DNA of 64,000 bases from Rhodomicrobium sp. Lineage in GTDB: Bacteria; Pseudomonadota; Alphaproteobacteria; Rhizobiales; HXMU1428-3. Location of the stretch: assembly GCA_021604665.1 (NCBI GenBank), contig BQJK01000002.1, positions 1-64,000 of the forward strand, in the 5' to 3' direction. A program made the translations under genes and the position numbers. Below the pieces are notes generated by a model, which was not told the DNA's origin, did no database searches, and saw only the letters and a program-made list of their open reading frames with translations. Shown piece by piece: positions 34,331 through 43,775 of this stretch; position 1 is the stretch's first letter, and each line of letters begins with the position of its first letter.

Positions 34331-34798
34331 CTAGCTCGCCTTCCGTGCGTTTTTATCGTTCATTGCCGCGACGTCAAGCGGCTGAGGATTTTGTGCTTCA
34401 TGTGTGTGTTCATTGCCAGCGAAGATACGCAGGTTCTTCATTTGGCGACGAGATAGTGGCCCGCCTGGCATCATGCGCTCAACAGCTTTTTCCAGCACGC
34501 GCTCAGGGAAGCGACCATCTAGTAGCTGATGGGCTTTACGGTTTTTAATGCCACCCGGATGGCCGGTGTGCCAGTAGTAAGTTTTGTCGTTGCGCTTATT
34601 CCCTGTGAAAACGACCTTATCTGCATTGATAACAACGATATTATCGCCGCAATCCATGTTAGGTGTGAAGGTTGCCAGGTGTTTGCCACGCAGACGGTAA
34701 GCGATGATTGAGGCAAGCCGCCCGACAATAAGGCCTTCTGCATCGATCAAAACCCAATTTTTCTCGATATTCGAGGGTTTTGCGTTAAAGGTTTTCAT
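34331..34798 (-). CDS. rplM: 50S ribosomal protein L13
   Basis: This 155-residue L13 protein starts [30 protein letters not shown] and contains [26 protein letters not shown] and [20 protein letters not shown]. The ATG at 34798 has GGAGCAATA upstream; the frame opens 19 codons earlier. It is the first gene of the rplM-rpsI operon. A terminator-like hairpin stands in its leader about 85 bases upstream. Confidence 0.98.
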   Translation of the reverse strand: MKTFNAKPSNIEKNWVLIDAEGLIVGRLASIIAYRLRGKHLATFTPNMDCGDNIVVINADKVVFTGNKRNDKTYYWHTGHPGGIKNRKAHQLLDGRFPERVLEKAVERMMPGGPLSRRQMKNLRIFAGNEHTHEAQNPQPLDVAAMNDKNARKAS

Positions 34799-34881
34799 AT
34801 TATTGCTCCGCGCCGGATTAGCTTTAAGCCCTGCCATAGGCGGCGCGGGCGTCATTTTATTAATCCGGTTGGTTGAAAATT

Positions 34882-34904
34882 AAAAAACGCCGGCAGGACC
34901 GGCG
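34882..34904 (-). terminator. Terminator-like hairpin in the rplM leader
   Basis: CGCCGG (34888-34893) and CCGGCG (34899-34904) form a perfect 6-bp stem, followed on the minus strand by TTTTTT. No minus-strand gene lies upstream before metY, so the only transcript it can meet is the rplM-rpsI leader, or read-through from ctaA's far side. Confidence 0.75.
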
Positions 34905-35011
34905 AATAAACTGATGATCGGGTTGTACAGCGCCTTCAAGAGTTGCGTCAAGTATATTTTAATTCTCCATATATTACAACACCTTAGCTATGTGGTATTG
35001 TATTACCTTAC

Positions 35012-35063
35012 GCCTAACTGCTGCGTTGCAGATGAACTCATGCCTAACTGCTAGTTTGTAGAT
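35012..35063. repeat. Imperfect tandem repeat upstream of metY
   Basis: GCCTAACTGCT starts both copies (35012-35033 and 35042-35063, period 30). The copies agree at 18 of 22 positions by my count. In each, CTGC can pair with GCAG or GTAG, so the small hairpin is kept. Confidence 0.55.
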
Positions 35064-35147
35064 TAATATGTGATGCTGGGTTTATTTTGCTTGCATCAAC
35101 TCTCACTGCTTGCTGCAATGCCCCAACATAATGGGAGATACTAAGCC

Positions 35148-36446
35148 ATGAGCGATGACATGACTGAAAACAACAACCAAAAATTTTCAACCATAGCCGT
35201 GCATGGCGGGGCGGCACCGGACCCGGGGACAAATGCAAGGGCAACCCCAATATACCAGACGACATCATTTGTATTTGATGATGTTGACCAGGCGGCCGCC
35301 CTTTTTAACCTTGAAGCCTTCGGTAATATTTACACGCGCATCGTCAACCCAACCCAGTCTGTACTTGAAGAACGGATTGCAGCGCTTGAAGGGGGCACGG
35401 CAGCGCTTGCCACAGCCTCTGGACATGCGGCGCAGTTACTGGTGATGCACACGCTGATGGAGTGCGGAGATGAATTTATTGCTGCGAACCAGCTTTACGG
35501 CGGCTCGCTCAACCAGTTTGGTCAGTCTTTCAAGAAGTTTGGCTGGACAGCCCGCTTCGCCAATGTTCAGGATATTGACGCTATTGCTGGCCTGGTGAAT
35601 GAGCGCACCAAAGCGATTTTTGTGGAATCAATCGCCAATCCTGGCGGGGTCATTACGGATATAGAAGCCATTTCACAGGTTGCGAAAAAGGCAGGCATTC
35701 CTTTAGTGGTAGATAATACCCTAGCCACACCTTACCTCTGCCAACCACGGCAATTTGGTGCCGATATTATTGTCCACTCCATGACAAAGTTTCTTGGCGG
35801 GCATGGTAATTCCATTGGCGGCGTGCTTGTGGATTGCGGTACTTTTGATTGGATGGCCAGCGACAAATTCAAAACGCTTAGCGCCCCTTGTGAGAGTTAC
35901 CATGGCATGGTGCTTGGCGAAGCCTTTGGCCCGATGGCATTTGCCATAGCTGCCCGGGTGCTTGGGCTTAGAGATCTTGGGCCTTGTATCTCACCGTTTA
36001 ATGCATTTCTTATTGCTAGCGGTGTTGAAACCTTACCGCTTCGCATGCGCGCCCACACTGAGAACGCTTTGGCGGTTGCGAAAGCGCTTGAGCAGCATGA
36101 AAAGGTTGCCTGGGTTTCTTATGCCGGGTTAGAGAGCAGCCCCTACCATAGCCTTGCCCAGCGCTATTGCCCAAAAGGGGCCGGGGCTGTTTTTACCTTT
36201 GGCCTTAAAGGCGGCTATGATGCCGGCGTTAAGCTCGTCAACAACATTCAGCTACTCTCTCACTTGGCGAATGTTGGGGACACCAAAAGCCTGATCATTC
36301 ATCCTGCTTCGACCACTCACCGCCAGCTGAGTGATGAGGCCCGCGCTATTGCGGGTGCCGGAGATGATGTTGTTCGGCTATCTGTTGGTATTGAGGATAG
36401 CGGCGATATTATTGATGCCCTAACCGCAGGGTTGGCGCAGCTTTAG
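35148..36446 (+). CDS. metY: O-acetylhomoserine aminocarboxypropyltransferase (sulfhydrylase)
   Basis: This 432-residue PLP enzyme of the Cys/Met metabolism family makes homocysteine from O-acetylhomoserine and sulfide. Its PLP lysine is in HSMTKFLGGHG (Lys214), with YTRIVNPTQ and SGHAAQ upstream. Its length fits MetY rather than the shorter MetZ or MetB. It has a GGGAGA ribosome site. It sits between ctaA and rplM, as in many Hyphomicrobiales, and a strong shared terminator follows. It uses the homoserine made by hom at 27706. Confidence 0.93.
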   Translation: MSDDMTENNNQKFSTIAVHGGAAPDPGTNARATPIYQTTSFVFDDVDQAAALFNLEAFGNIYTRIVNPTQSVLEERIAALEGGTAALATASGHAAQLLVMHTLMECGDEFIAANQLYGGSLNQFGQSFKKFGWTARFANVQDIDAIAGLVNERTKAIFVESIANPGGVITDIEAISQVAKKAGIPLVVDNTLATPYLCQPRQFGADIIVHSMTKFLGGHGNSIGGVLVDCGTFDWMASDKFKTLSAPCESYHGMVLGEAFGPMAFAIAARVLGLRDLGPCISPFNAFLIASGVETLPLRMRAHTENALAVAKALEQHEKVAWVSYAGLESSPYHSLAQRYCPKGAGAVFTFGLKGGYDAGVKLVNNIQLLSHLANVGDTKSLIIHPASTTHRQLSDEARAIAGAGDDVVRLSVGIEDSGDIIDALTAGLAQL

Positions 36447-36464
36447 ATCTTTCAGGTAGTTTTG

Positions 36465-36500
36465 AGTTAAGAGGGGGAGGTATTTCCCCTCTTAACTTTT
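36465..36500. terminator. Bidirectional terminator between metY and ctaA
   Basis: AGTTAAGAGGGG (36465-36476) pairs perfectly with CCCCTCTTAACT (36486-36497) and is followed by TTTT. It serves the convergent genes on both sides. Confidence 0.92.
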
Positions 36501-36529
36501 GTGGCGCTATTCTTACACTTCAAAGCCGC

Positions 36530-37603
36530 CTACTTGCTCGCTTTGTAAGAGAGACGGTGGTAGTGCCACAAAGCGGCTGTCAGCAAGACCAACGCACCGC
36601 CCTGATGAGCAAGGGCGAGGTCCAGCTTCACCCCTTGCAGCAGGGTCATTATGCCGATGAATACCTGGCCTAGTGCGGCCAGCATCAACACAGCGGCTGA
36701 AGCAATATGCTCGCCCTGGCCCCGCCGCAGGCATTGCACCAAATGCACCACCAGCACAATCAGGATCAGATAGGCAATCATCCGGTGGTTGAACTGCACA
36801 GTCAGGGCATTTTCAAACAGGTTCCGCCAGAAGGGTGACATGGCATCCAAACCGCTCGGTATGAAATGGCCGTTCATCAATGGCCAGCTGTTATAGGCAA
36901 AGCCCGCTTTCATGCCTGCCACAAATGCCCCCGCGATGATTTGCAAGAAAATTAGCGCCAGCACAATAAAGGCACCTGTTTTAACCACCCCGTCTGCATC
37001 TCTAACTGTGCCCCCACTTGCAGCTTTAGTTGCCTCGCCAGAATTCGCCTTAAGGCTAAGCACCACCCACATGATGGCAGCAAAGATAAACACTGCCAGG
37101 CCAAGATGCAGCGCCAAACGATATTGGCTCACATCTGTTCGATCGACCAAACCGCTGGAGACCATATACCAGCCTACAAAGCCCTGTAGCCCCCCAAGAG
37201 CAAATAGCAGCCAGAGTTTAGGCTGTAGTTTTTTTTCAACCCGGCCAGTGCCAAGAAAAAACAAAAAGGGCAAAAGAAACGCGACGCCAATGAACCGACC
37301 AAAGAAACGATGCGACCATTCCCACCAGAAAATGGATTTAAACTCATCCAGCGACATGCCTTTATTGATCTGATGATATTGCGGGATTTCCTTATATTTT
37401 TCGAAAGCATCCTGCCAATCTGCCAGATTTAAAGGCGGCAGCGCCCCGAGTATTGGCTTCCATTCTGTTATCGAAAGCCCAGACCCCGTCAGGCGTGTTG
37501 CCCCGCCAATGATCACCATAATAAAAATTAGAAACGCAACGAACAACAGCCAGCCAATTATATAGGGACGCGCGGTCATCTGTTTTGTTGTAATATCTGA
37601 CAT
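36530..37603 (-). CDS. ctaA: Heme A synthase (COX15/CtaA)
   Basis: This 357-residue membrane protein oxidises heme O to heme A for cytochrome oxidase. It has about eight membrane segments and the conserved heme-ligand histidines in WEWSHRFFGRFIG and VQFNHRMIAYL, plus GGATRLTGSGLSITEWKP near the N-terminus. The long loop without paired cysteines fits the alphaproteobacterial/mitochondrial type. The ATG at 37603 has AAGAAGAG upstream; an upstream frame of 59 codons is not credible. Confidence 0.95.
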   Translation of the reverse strand: MSDITTKQMTARPYIIGWLLFVAFLIFIMVIIGGATRLTGSGLSITEWKPILGALPPLNLADWQDAFEKYKEIPQYHQINKGMSLDEFKSIFWWEWSHRFFGRFIGVAFLLPFLFFLGTGRVEKKLQPKLWLLFALGGLQGFVGWYMVSSGLVDRTDVSQYRLALHLGLAVFIFAAIMWVVLSLKANSGEATKAASGGTVRDADGVVKTGAFIVLALIFLQIIAGAFVAGMKAGFAYNSWPLMNGHFIPSGLDAMSPFWRNLFENALTVQFNHRMIAYLILIVLVVHLVQCLRRGQGEHIASAAVLMLAALGQVFIGIMTLLQGVKLDLALAHQGGALVLLTAALWHYHRLSYKASK

Positions 37604-37819
37604 ATTGAACTCTTCTTGCTGGCATTTGGCGGCCCTATTGCTTTGGCTGCCCTGCTCTATTTTTTGTTTTTCAGGTCGCTTTTTAACTGGCCGCGACGAA
37701 ATAGCGGTTGCAGTCGTGCGGCATGATACTGTATCGCATGGTGCCATGTGATGAGCCAAATTGGCGCGGGCCTCCCGCATGGCTTATGATTTGGCACTGG
37801 TTGATAAAGGGTTAGGCGC

Positions 37820-38017
37820 ATGAATGCAAAGTTTAAACGGTTGATCGGCGGGCTGTTGTTTGTCCTCTTCCTGGCCTTTTATCTCATTATGGTAATTGCC
37901 ATTGCATATGGAATCCTGCCTGATAAATCAACGGGGCTGCAACTGCTCTTCATGGCAATTGCTGGCACGATATGGGTTATTCCCGGCGCACTCATCATTA
38001 AATGGTTAGCTAAATAG
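37820..38017 (+). CDS. DUF2842 small membrane protein
   Basis: This 65-residue protein has two hydrophobic helices (about 8-30 and 40-61) separated by a short loop (GILPDKSTG), with basic residues at both ends. It matches the DUF2842 family found almost only in Alphaproteobacteria, often near ctaA. Function is unknown. It is divergent from ctaA. Confidence 0.85.
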   Translation: MNAKFKRLIGGLLFVLFLAFYLIMVIAIAYGILPDKSTGLQLLFMAIAGTIWVIPGALIIKWLAK

Positions 38018-38591
38018 CTTTATTTATCTCACGGCTATTCCGCGCTGCGCACGGGCCTGCGATGGCGCGCCGCTAGGCGGCGGGCTCACTGGCGTTCGCC
38101 ATGTCACCAAAGTTTGCAACTTTGGCTCCTCCTTCGGGCTGGTCGTTTTTTGGGCGGGGATTTGTTTATCTCACGGCTATTCCGCAGTTTTTATGGGCTT
38201 CAGATGCCCACAATGCATCCGCCTGTGCGCGGGCCTGCGATGGCGCGCCGCTTTTTTAGCGATCAGCTTATCCGTGCTCGCTATGCTCCGCTCGGGCTGA
38301 TCTTTTTTTAGCGATCAGCTTTTCCGTGCTCGCTATGCTCCGCTCGGGCTGATCTTGTGCAGCGGGCTCACTTACGGCCACCAATCTGGCGGCAACCGCG
38401 CTGGCGTTCGCCATGTCGCCAAAGTTTGCAACTTTGTAGCTTTATTTCTCTCACGTGCTATTCAGCTGCTTTCAGCAGCGGGCACTACGAGGTGCGCCGC
38501 TAGGCGGCGGGCTCACTGGCGTTCGCCATGTCGCCAAAGTTTGCAACTTTGGCTCTTTCTTCGGGTAGTTGGTTTTTTGGGGGGTGTGGGT
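38018..38591. repeat. Extragenic palindromic repeat cluster
   Basis: A 62-bp unit occurs whole at 38067-38128 and 38494-38555, and broken by about 29 inserted bases at about 38362-38436. Its right half (GGCGTTCGCC, then CCAAAGTT-TGC-AACTTTGG) is two adjacent palindromes. Between these lie two tandem 45-bp units (38258-38302, 38310-38354, period 52) whose ends GATCAGC/GCTGATC pair and are followed by T-runs. CACGGCTATTCCGC and GCGATGGCGCGCCGCT also recur. No gene is credible here. Confidence 0.85.
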
Positions 38592-39644
38592 TTAGTTGAC
38601 GTTTAGAGTGCGGCCACCATTGCGGAGAAGGAAGGGCAGGCCGGAGAGGAACAGTTTTATATAGCGATTTTCCTGATATTCGCCGTTTAATGAAATTCGC
38701 GGCAGGGCCATCATATGGTCTTTATGGGCTGAATGCAGCACGCCTTTGCGCGTTGTGACCGCGGTTTTTAACCCCAGCTCCTTCATCAATTGAAAGTCTC
38801 TTCTGCCGGCGCTTTGGCAATCTCCATAGGGATATGAAAAATGAGCTGGTGCTGTGCCCAGCTCTTTTTGCATGACCTCAATGCCAGCCATAACCTCCGC
38901 CCGGGCTTCCTCTTCCGTCAGATGGGCCATGGCGTAGTGAGATTTGGTGTGGGCTGCAAAATTCACATACTCATTCTTGCTTAACTCGCGCAGTTCTTCC
39001 CAGTTCATAATTTCGCGGCGTGTCAGCTCGTCAATATCATAATCATGTTCTGTCGCCATGCGGCGGATGATGCGGCGCTGCTCTTGCTGGTCGCCGTGGC
39101 GTATCCGCCAATAGATGGTTTCAAAGGCTGCGTATTTTTCAGCGGCTGTCGCGGATGCAAGCTTCGCCCCTTCGTTCAAAGGGTCCATGATGCTGCTATG
39201 GCTTGCAATTATTTCTTCCAAAGCCAACCACCATAGCTCTCCCTTATGAGACGAGTAATCAGAGACGATATAGATCGTCATGGGAATTTTGTATTTCTCA
39301 AATAATGGCACAGCATGGGTTTTATTATCCCTGTAGCCATCATCAAAAGTGAAGACAACATAAGGCTTGCCTTGCTGGCCTGTTTTGAGCCGCTCTGTCA
39401 TTTCATCGAGAGTAATGACATCATAGCCCTGTTGAAGAACGGTGATGATCGTCTCTTCCAGAAAATCAGGGGTAACTTTAAGAATGGAGTTTGGACTGAA
39501 GGCGGGCACTGCTTTTGGGCAGACCTGATGCAATGTGAAAATTGCCCCTTCCCCGCGGGTGAACGGGGCTGCTGCATTATATATCCCGCTCCTGTAAAGG
39601 CTATCGAGTAAAATGCGGTAGAATTTTTTATTCGAGTGTCCCAT
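38592..39644 (-). CDS. Polysaccharide deacetylase family protein
   Basis: This 350-residue protein has the NodB-type deacetylase fold: VVFTFDDGYRDN (motif 1, catalytic and metal Asp), HTKSHY (motif 2, metal His pair) and FSYPYGDC (motif 3). Family enzymes remove N-acetyl groups from sugars. No signal peptide is obvious, so it may act in the cytoplasm or at the membrane. It sits at the start of an exopolysaccharide locus on the same strand as the Wzz-like gene, so a role in modifying the polymer or its precursor is likely. Confidence 0.9.
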   Translation of the reverse strand: MGHSNKKFYRILLDSLYRSGIYNAAAPFTRGEGAIFTLHQVCPKAVPAFSPNSILKVTPDFLEETIITVLQQGYDVITLDEMTERLKTGQQGKPYVVFTFDDGYRDNKTHAVPLFEKYKIPMTIYIVSDYSSHKGELWWLALEEIIASHSSIMDPLNEGAKLASATAAEKYAAFETIYWRIRHGDQQEQRRIIRRMATEHDYDIDELTRREIMNWEELRELSKNEYVNFAAHTKSHYAMAHLTEEEARAEVMAGIEVMQKELGTAPAHFSYPYGDCQSAGRRDFQLMKELGLKTAVTTRKGVLHSAHKDHMMALPRISLNGEYQENRYIKLFLSGLPFLLRNGGRTLNVN

Positions 39645-39769
39645 TACGCGGTCTACTGATTTCGCCTGATGAATTTACTAGGTTTGGAGATAGAATTAGC
39701 ATGAATACAGTAACGTTATATCACGCATGCCGTTAATTTTTTATCCCCTCCTGGCTGTCCCCGGTAATA

Positions 39770-41233
39770 TTACTTCTGATCTATTTCATAAAAAACCGGC
39801 TGCGGTTCTATTGGATCGTTTTTTCGACGGTCTCTGCCGGCATAGACGCCGTTTGAAAGCACTGCCATAACAGAGACAATGGCCAGGCCAATTAAGAAAC
39901 TTGCGAAAAAGGCCAACAAAGCCATTGGCACGCGTTTTGGAAAATAAGGCGCTGATGGAATATGGGCCTTTGAAATTATTGTGGCATAAGCCGGTGCGAT
40001 GGCACTATCTTTTCTGGCGTTCGCGTCGCGGAAGCGGGCGAGATAAGTGTTCAGCAACTCGCGGTTGGTTCTGGCTTCCCGCTCCAGGGCGCGAAGTTGA
40101 ATTTCGTCACCATCTGTTTGCACTGAGAGGTTTTTAAGATCGTTCAGGCTTTTCAGGAGAGATTTTTCTCTGGCTCTTGCAATGATGGCGTCATTCTCCA
40201 TTGAGGAGACGATGCGCAGCATTTCCTGACGGATCTGATCATTCAGGCCGCGCAGTTCAGAGCGCAGCTGCTGAATGCGTGGATGCGAGGGGAGAAGAGT
40301 TGCGTTCAACTCTGACATAGAGCGCTTCACTCTGGTTTTCTGTTCTGACAAGCGCTGCAACAGCGGTGAGCGCATGGTCTCTGGGGCGTTACTAACCTCG
40401 CCATCTCGTTTCAGCATATCGCGGATCAGCTTGGCGCGGATTTCAGATTCGGCGCGGCGCTCACGGGCAGCGATGATGCGGCTGTTCAGCTCTGTCAATT
40501 GCTGGCGGCTTAGGGTCACATCATTTTGGCTTGTTTGGTAAATGCCTTTTTTCGCGCGGTAATCCGCAACGGCGGCTTCGGATTTCTCTACCTCGTTTTT
40601 CAGATCGTCGATCAGGCGGGCCAGGCGGATGCTGTCATCCTGGTTTTGCTGCACAGTTTCTGAGCGCTGCCACTCTATATATGAGGAGGCAAGACTGTTG
40701 GCGATTGTAGCAGCACGTTTTGGGTCACTGCTATAATAGCGAAGGCCTATGACACGAGATTCGGTCAGGCTGGCGACCTGAATATTCGCAGTGATTACAT
40801 CTATTGTCAGCTCAACCTGAATATCCTTTGGGATATCCTGATAGCGACTACCGAGGCCAAATGGCAGTATGTCAGACAGGTATGAATTTGTTTGGCTGGC
40901 AACATAGGTCTGGAACGCTACATCATCCATTAATTTGAGATTATCTATCACACCACTGATAATATCGCGGGATTGTATAACCTGGATCTGGCTGAGAATT
41001 GTAGCCTGATCGATATTCTGGATAGGATTGCCTGTGCGATCAGAGGCCGGGTTCTGAAACGAGGCTGTGGGCGAGACAAGGACGCGCGCTTCTGACATGT
41101 AGCGCGGCGAAACTTGCAACAGAATGACAAAGGTGATGGCTGCAATAATCAGACTGATAAGCAGCAGCTTTAACCATGAACGTTTTATGGCTGTTAGCAA
41201 CCCGCCGACGCTGACTTCATAATGTTCTGACAT
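39770..41233 (-). CDS. Wzz/GumC-like polysaccharide copolymerase
   Basis: This 487-residue inner-membrane protein has an N-terminal Wzz domain with a membrane helix (WLKLLLISLIIAAITFVILLQ, about 19-39), a long coiled-coil periplasmic region (about 200-390) and a second membrane helix (VPMALLAFFASFLIGLAIVSVMAVL, about 435-459). It lacks the C-terminal tyrosine kinase domain of Wzc, so it is of the GumC/ExoP-like type without kinase. Such proteins set chain length and link synthesis to export. It is divergent from the Wza-like gene. Confidence 0.92.
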   Translation of the reverse strand: MSEHYEVSVGGLLTAIKRSWLKLLLISLIIAAITFVILLQVSPRYMSEARVLVSPTASFQNPASDRTGNPIQNIDQATILSQIQVIQSRDIISGVIDNLKLMDDVAFQTYVASQTNSYLSDILPFGLGSRYQDIPKDIQVELTIDVITANIQVASLTESRVIGLRYYSSDPKRAATIANSLASSYIEWQRSETVQQNQDDSIRLARLIDDLKNEVEKSEAAVADYRAKKGIYQTSQNDVTLSRQQLTELNSRIIAARERRAESEIRAKLIRDMLKRDGEVSNAPETMRSPLLQRLSEQKTRVKRSMSELNATLLPSHPRIQQLRSELRGLNDQIRQEMLRIVSSMENDAIIARAREKSLLKSLNDLKNLSVQTDGDEIQLRALEREARTNRELLNTYLARFRDANARKDSAIAPAYATIISKAHIPSAPYFPKRVPMALLAFFASFLIGLAIVSVMAVLSNGVYAGRDRRKNDPIEPQPVFYEIDQK

Positions 41234-41443
41234 TTAGGCTGGCCCTTAAACTTTCTCTACTGTTCCTCATTTATTTGACTATAAATCAGAGGAGTTACCT
41301 TTTCGCTTACCAATACTACTGAAAAGTATAAATGCCCTTAAAGCATTAACAATGTGCGATAATGGAACAGAGTTAGATAAAAATTAACGATGTGCCCCTA
41401 GGCTAAGCTCAATAGTTTAGTCGCGTTTTAGGGTAATAGCGTT

Positions 41444-42268
41444 ATGAGTAGGATTATAAGCATTATTTGCGCCATCAGTTTGTTGGCCCTGGCCGGTTGC
41501 AGCCACAGAGATAGTGCATTTGAAAATCAATTTGAGCTGATCGGTGACCATGATGTGATCCCCGAACCGGGTGATAATAGCCGGCAGCTGCTCTCCGTAA
41601 AAGATAATGGCATGGCCTATGGGCTGGATGAGGCATTCTCGTCCCGCGAGACTGCGTCTTGGCGTACCAGAGTTGTGCACAGCGTGCGCGGTGACCATCG
41701 CAGAGGTGCATGGGATACGAATTACACCCATGCAACCAAAGATTTTGTAGCCGATCTTAGCTGGAAAGATAACCCTGTTGAAATCTACAAGCGGACCGGC
41801 CGCTGGCCTCTTCGTTATACGCTTGATACCGGAGACCGGCTGCGGGTTATTGTTTACAGCCAAAGAACTTTGACGCGCTCTTATACTGTTAATGATAGCG
41901 GCAAGATCTCTGTGCCGTTGGTTGGGCAAGTCATGGCGCGCGGCGCCACAACCAAACAGGTCGAGCAGCGGATTGCCTCTGTATTGCGGGCGAAATATCT
42001 CAGAGATCCAAAAGTTTCAGTTGAAGTTGCGACTTACCGGCCGTTCTTTGTGCTTGGTGAAGTCCAGGCAGCTGGGCAGTTCCCTTATGTTGTTGGTATG
42101 ACAGCCGAGACGGCCGCTGCCATTGCTGGTGGCTTTACAGCCCGCGCCGATGAACGCCGCTTGCGCGTTAGCCGGGTTTATAAGGGGCGCCGCTATACGC
42201 TTATGGTCTCCAAAAACTTCCCGATCTTTCCTGGGGATACGGTTTATGTCCGTGAACGCTTATTTTAA
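41444..42268 (+). CDS. Wza/GumB-like polysaccharide export lipoprotein
   Basis: This 274-residue outer-membrane lipoprotein has a signal peptide with lipobox (LLALAGC, Cys at about 19), a poly-export domain (about 120-200, TGDRLRVIVYSQRTLTRSYTVNDSGKISVPLVGQV) and an SLBB domain (FFVLGEVQAAGQFPYVVGMT). Homologues form the export channel. It is divergent from the copolymerase gene, with which it should interact. Confidence 0.93.
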   Translation: MSRIISIICAISLLALAGCSHRDSAFENQFELIGDHDVIPEPGDNSRQLLSVKDNGMAYGLDEAFSSRETASWRTRVVHSVRGDHRRGAWDTNYTHATKDFVADLSWKDNPVEIYKRTGRWPLRYTLDTGDRLRVIVYSQRTLTRSYTVNDSGKISVPLVGQVMARGATTKQVEQRIASVLRAKYLRDPKVSVEVATYRPFFVLGEVQAAGQFPYVVGMTAETAAAIAGGFTARADERRLRVSRVYKGRRYTLMVSKNFPIFPGDTVYVRERLF

Positions 42269-42418
42269 GCCCATTGAGGGGATTTAATTTGGAAATGGGT
42301 TTTAAATTGAGGGCGGCTTGATTATCTTTCGGGGGAAATGATCAGGCTGCCCTTATAACCAATTATCCTTTATGTTTTTTATCTGGCCCTCATATATTAG
42401 CGCCCCGGAGTTAAAAGC

Positions 42419-43594
42419 GTGAGCCGTAATCTTCGTATTCTTCATTGTCTGCGTGCCCCTGTTGGCGGGTTGTTTCGCCATGTGGTTGACCTTGCAAGTG
42501 AACAAGCAGCTCTTGGGCATGAGGTTGGGGTTGTTTATGATGCCCGAACTGAAGCGCCGGCGGCAGAACCTGGCTTGACCCTCTTGCGCCGACTTTGCAG
42601 CGTTGGTGTTCACTCCATCCCTATGCCGCGCCTGCCAGGGCCGGGAGATATTGCAGCTTATAAATTTATTAAAACGCTCGCCAAAAATAATAACATCCAA
42701 ATTCTGCATGGGCATGGCGCCAAGGGCGGGGCCTATGCCCGCTTAGCTGCGGCCCGGTTGCGGGCCGAGAGGCGGCGAAGTGGCACTCACACGGACGGTA
42801 AGGCCGCAGACTTACCGCGCGTTTATGGATTTTACACGCCACATGGTGGCAGCCTTCATTATTCACCGGGCTCGATTGCAGGGCGGGTATTTCTGGGGCT
42901 TGAACGTTATCTCGCCAAGCAAAGTAGCGGCTTAATTTTTGAAAGCGCCTATTCTGCCCGGATCTTTGATGATGTAGTTGGCAAAGGGTTTTGCCCAAGC
43001 GTGGTTATACCAAATGGGGTTGGCCCTTCTGAATTTGAGACTGTGCCCCCACAAGATGGCGCTGCGCAGTTTCTTTTTATTGGTGAATTGCGCCAGCTGA
43101 AGGGGGTTGATGTTTTATTAGAGGCGCTGGCACTGTTACGCCACGCGAAGCCTGAAGCACGGTTGGAAATTGTGGGAGATGGGCCTGATATGGCGCAATT
43201 CATTGCTTTGTCCAAGAAGCTTTCCCTTGAAGAGGCTGTGAAATTTCATGGGCGTTTGCCAGCTAGAGAGGCATTTAAATACGGCCATTGCCTTGTTATG
43301 CCTTCGCGAGCAGAGAGCTTACCTTATGTAGTGCTTGAGGCTGGTGCGGCGGGTAAACCAATGGTGCTAACGAATGTTGGCGGTATTTCTGAAATTACAA
43401 CTGGTACAGGCATGATCCTGCTTCCGCCGGAAGATGCAGAGGGTTTAAGCGCGATGATGAATGATTTTTTAGTGCAGCCTGAAAATTATTTTCAACGGGC
43501 CGAGCTGTTGCGTACGCGCATTGCGGGGCAATTCACGATAGAGCGTATGGCAGCACAGGTTACTGATTTTTACCTCTCAGTCGTGAAGCGGTAA
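42419..43594 (+). CDS. Glycosyltransferase family 4 protein
   Basis: This 391-residue GT-B glycosyltransferase has an N-terminal acceptor domain (LRAPVGGLFRHVVDLA) and a C-terminal nucleotide-sugar domain with FIGELRQLKGVDVLLEAL, LEIVGDGPD and the E-x7-E motif region (PSRAESLPYVVLEAGAAGKP). It probably adds a sugar during repeat-unit assembly. The start is a GTG at 42419. Confidence 0.92.
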   Translation: MSRNLRILHCLRAPVGGLFRHVVDLASEQAALGHEVGVVYDARTEAPAAEPGLTLLRRLCSVGVHSIPMPRLPGPGDIAAYKFIKTLAKNNNIQILHGHGAKGGAYARLAAARLRAERRRSGTHTDGKAADLPRVYGFYTPHGGSLHYSPGSIAGRVFLGLERYLAKQSSGLIFESAYSARIFDDVVGKGFCPSVVIPNGVGPSEFETVPPQDGAAQFLFIGELRQLKGVDVLLEALALLRHAKPEARLEIVGDGPDMAQFIALSKKLSLEEAVKFHGRLPAREAFKYGHCLVMPSRAESLPYVVLEAGAAGKPMVLTNVGGISEITTGTGMILLPPEDAEGLSAMMNDFLVQPENYFQRAELLRTRIAGQFTIERMAAQVTDFYLSVVKR

Positions 43595-43775
43595 TCATTA
43601 ATTTTTATGAACCAAAGCCGCTAGACCGTTGTTTTTGAGCTGTTTTGCATCATTTCTTTCCAATCTTTACAATTTTATATATTAACCTAAGTGGCAATTA
43701 ACCATGCTCGCAGAAACAGGCATGGCTTGCGCTATTTCATGGGCTGCTTTCACTGAATTGTAGGAGAGGCAGCTT

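Larger units (their letters stand above)
34799..35147. other. Divergent intergenic region between rplM and metY
   Basis: It holds, from left to right, the terminator-like hairpin (34882-34904), an A+T-rich stretch likely to contain the rplM promoter, a 22-bp imperfect tandem repeat (35012-35063), and a GATGC/GCATC hairpin (35072-35097) before metY. CCCA/TGGG at 35122-35135 could mask the metY ribosome site. I see no match to the SAM-II riboswitch pattern. Confidence 0.5.

Noticed and set aside
35065-35147. SAM-II-type riboswitch upstream of metY
   Set aside because: A hairpin exists, but the conserved loop and downstream A-rich pseudoknot strand of SAM-II are not seen.
38114-38606. Two plus-strand open frames in the repeat cluster
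   Set aside because: Their translations follow the palindromic repeats and end in repeats, so they are artefacts.
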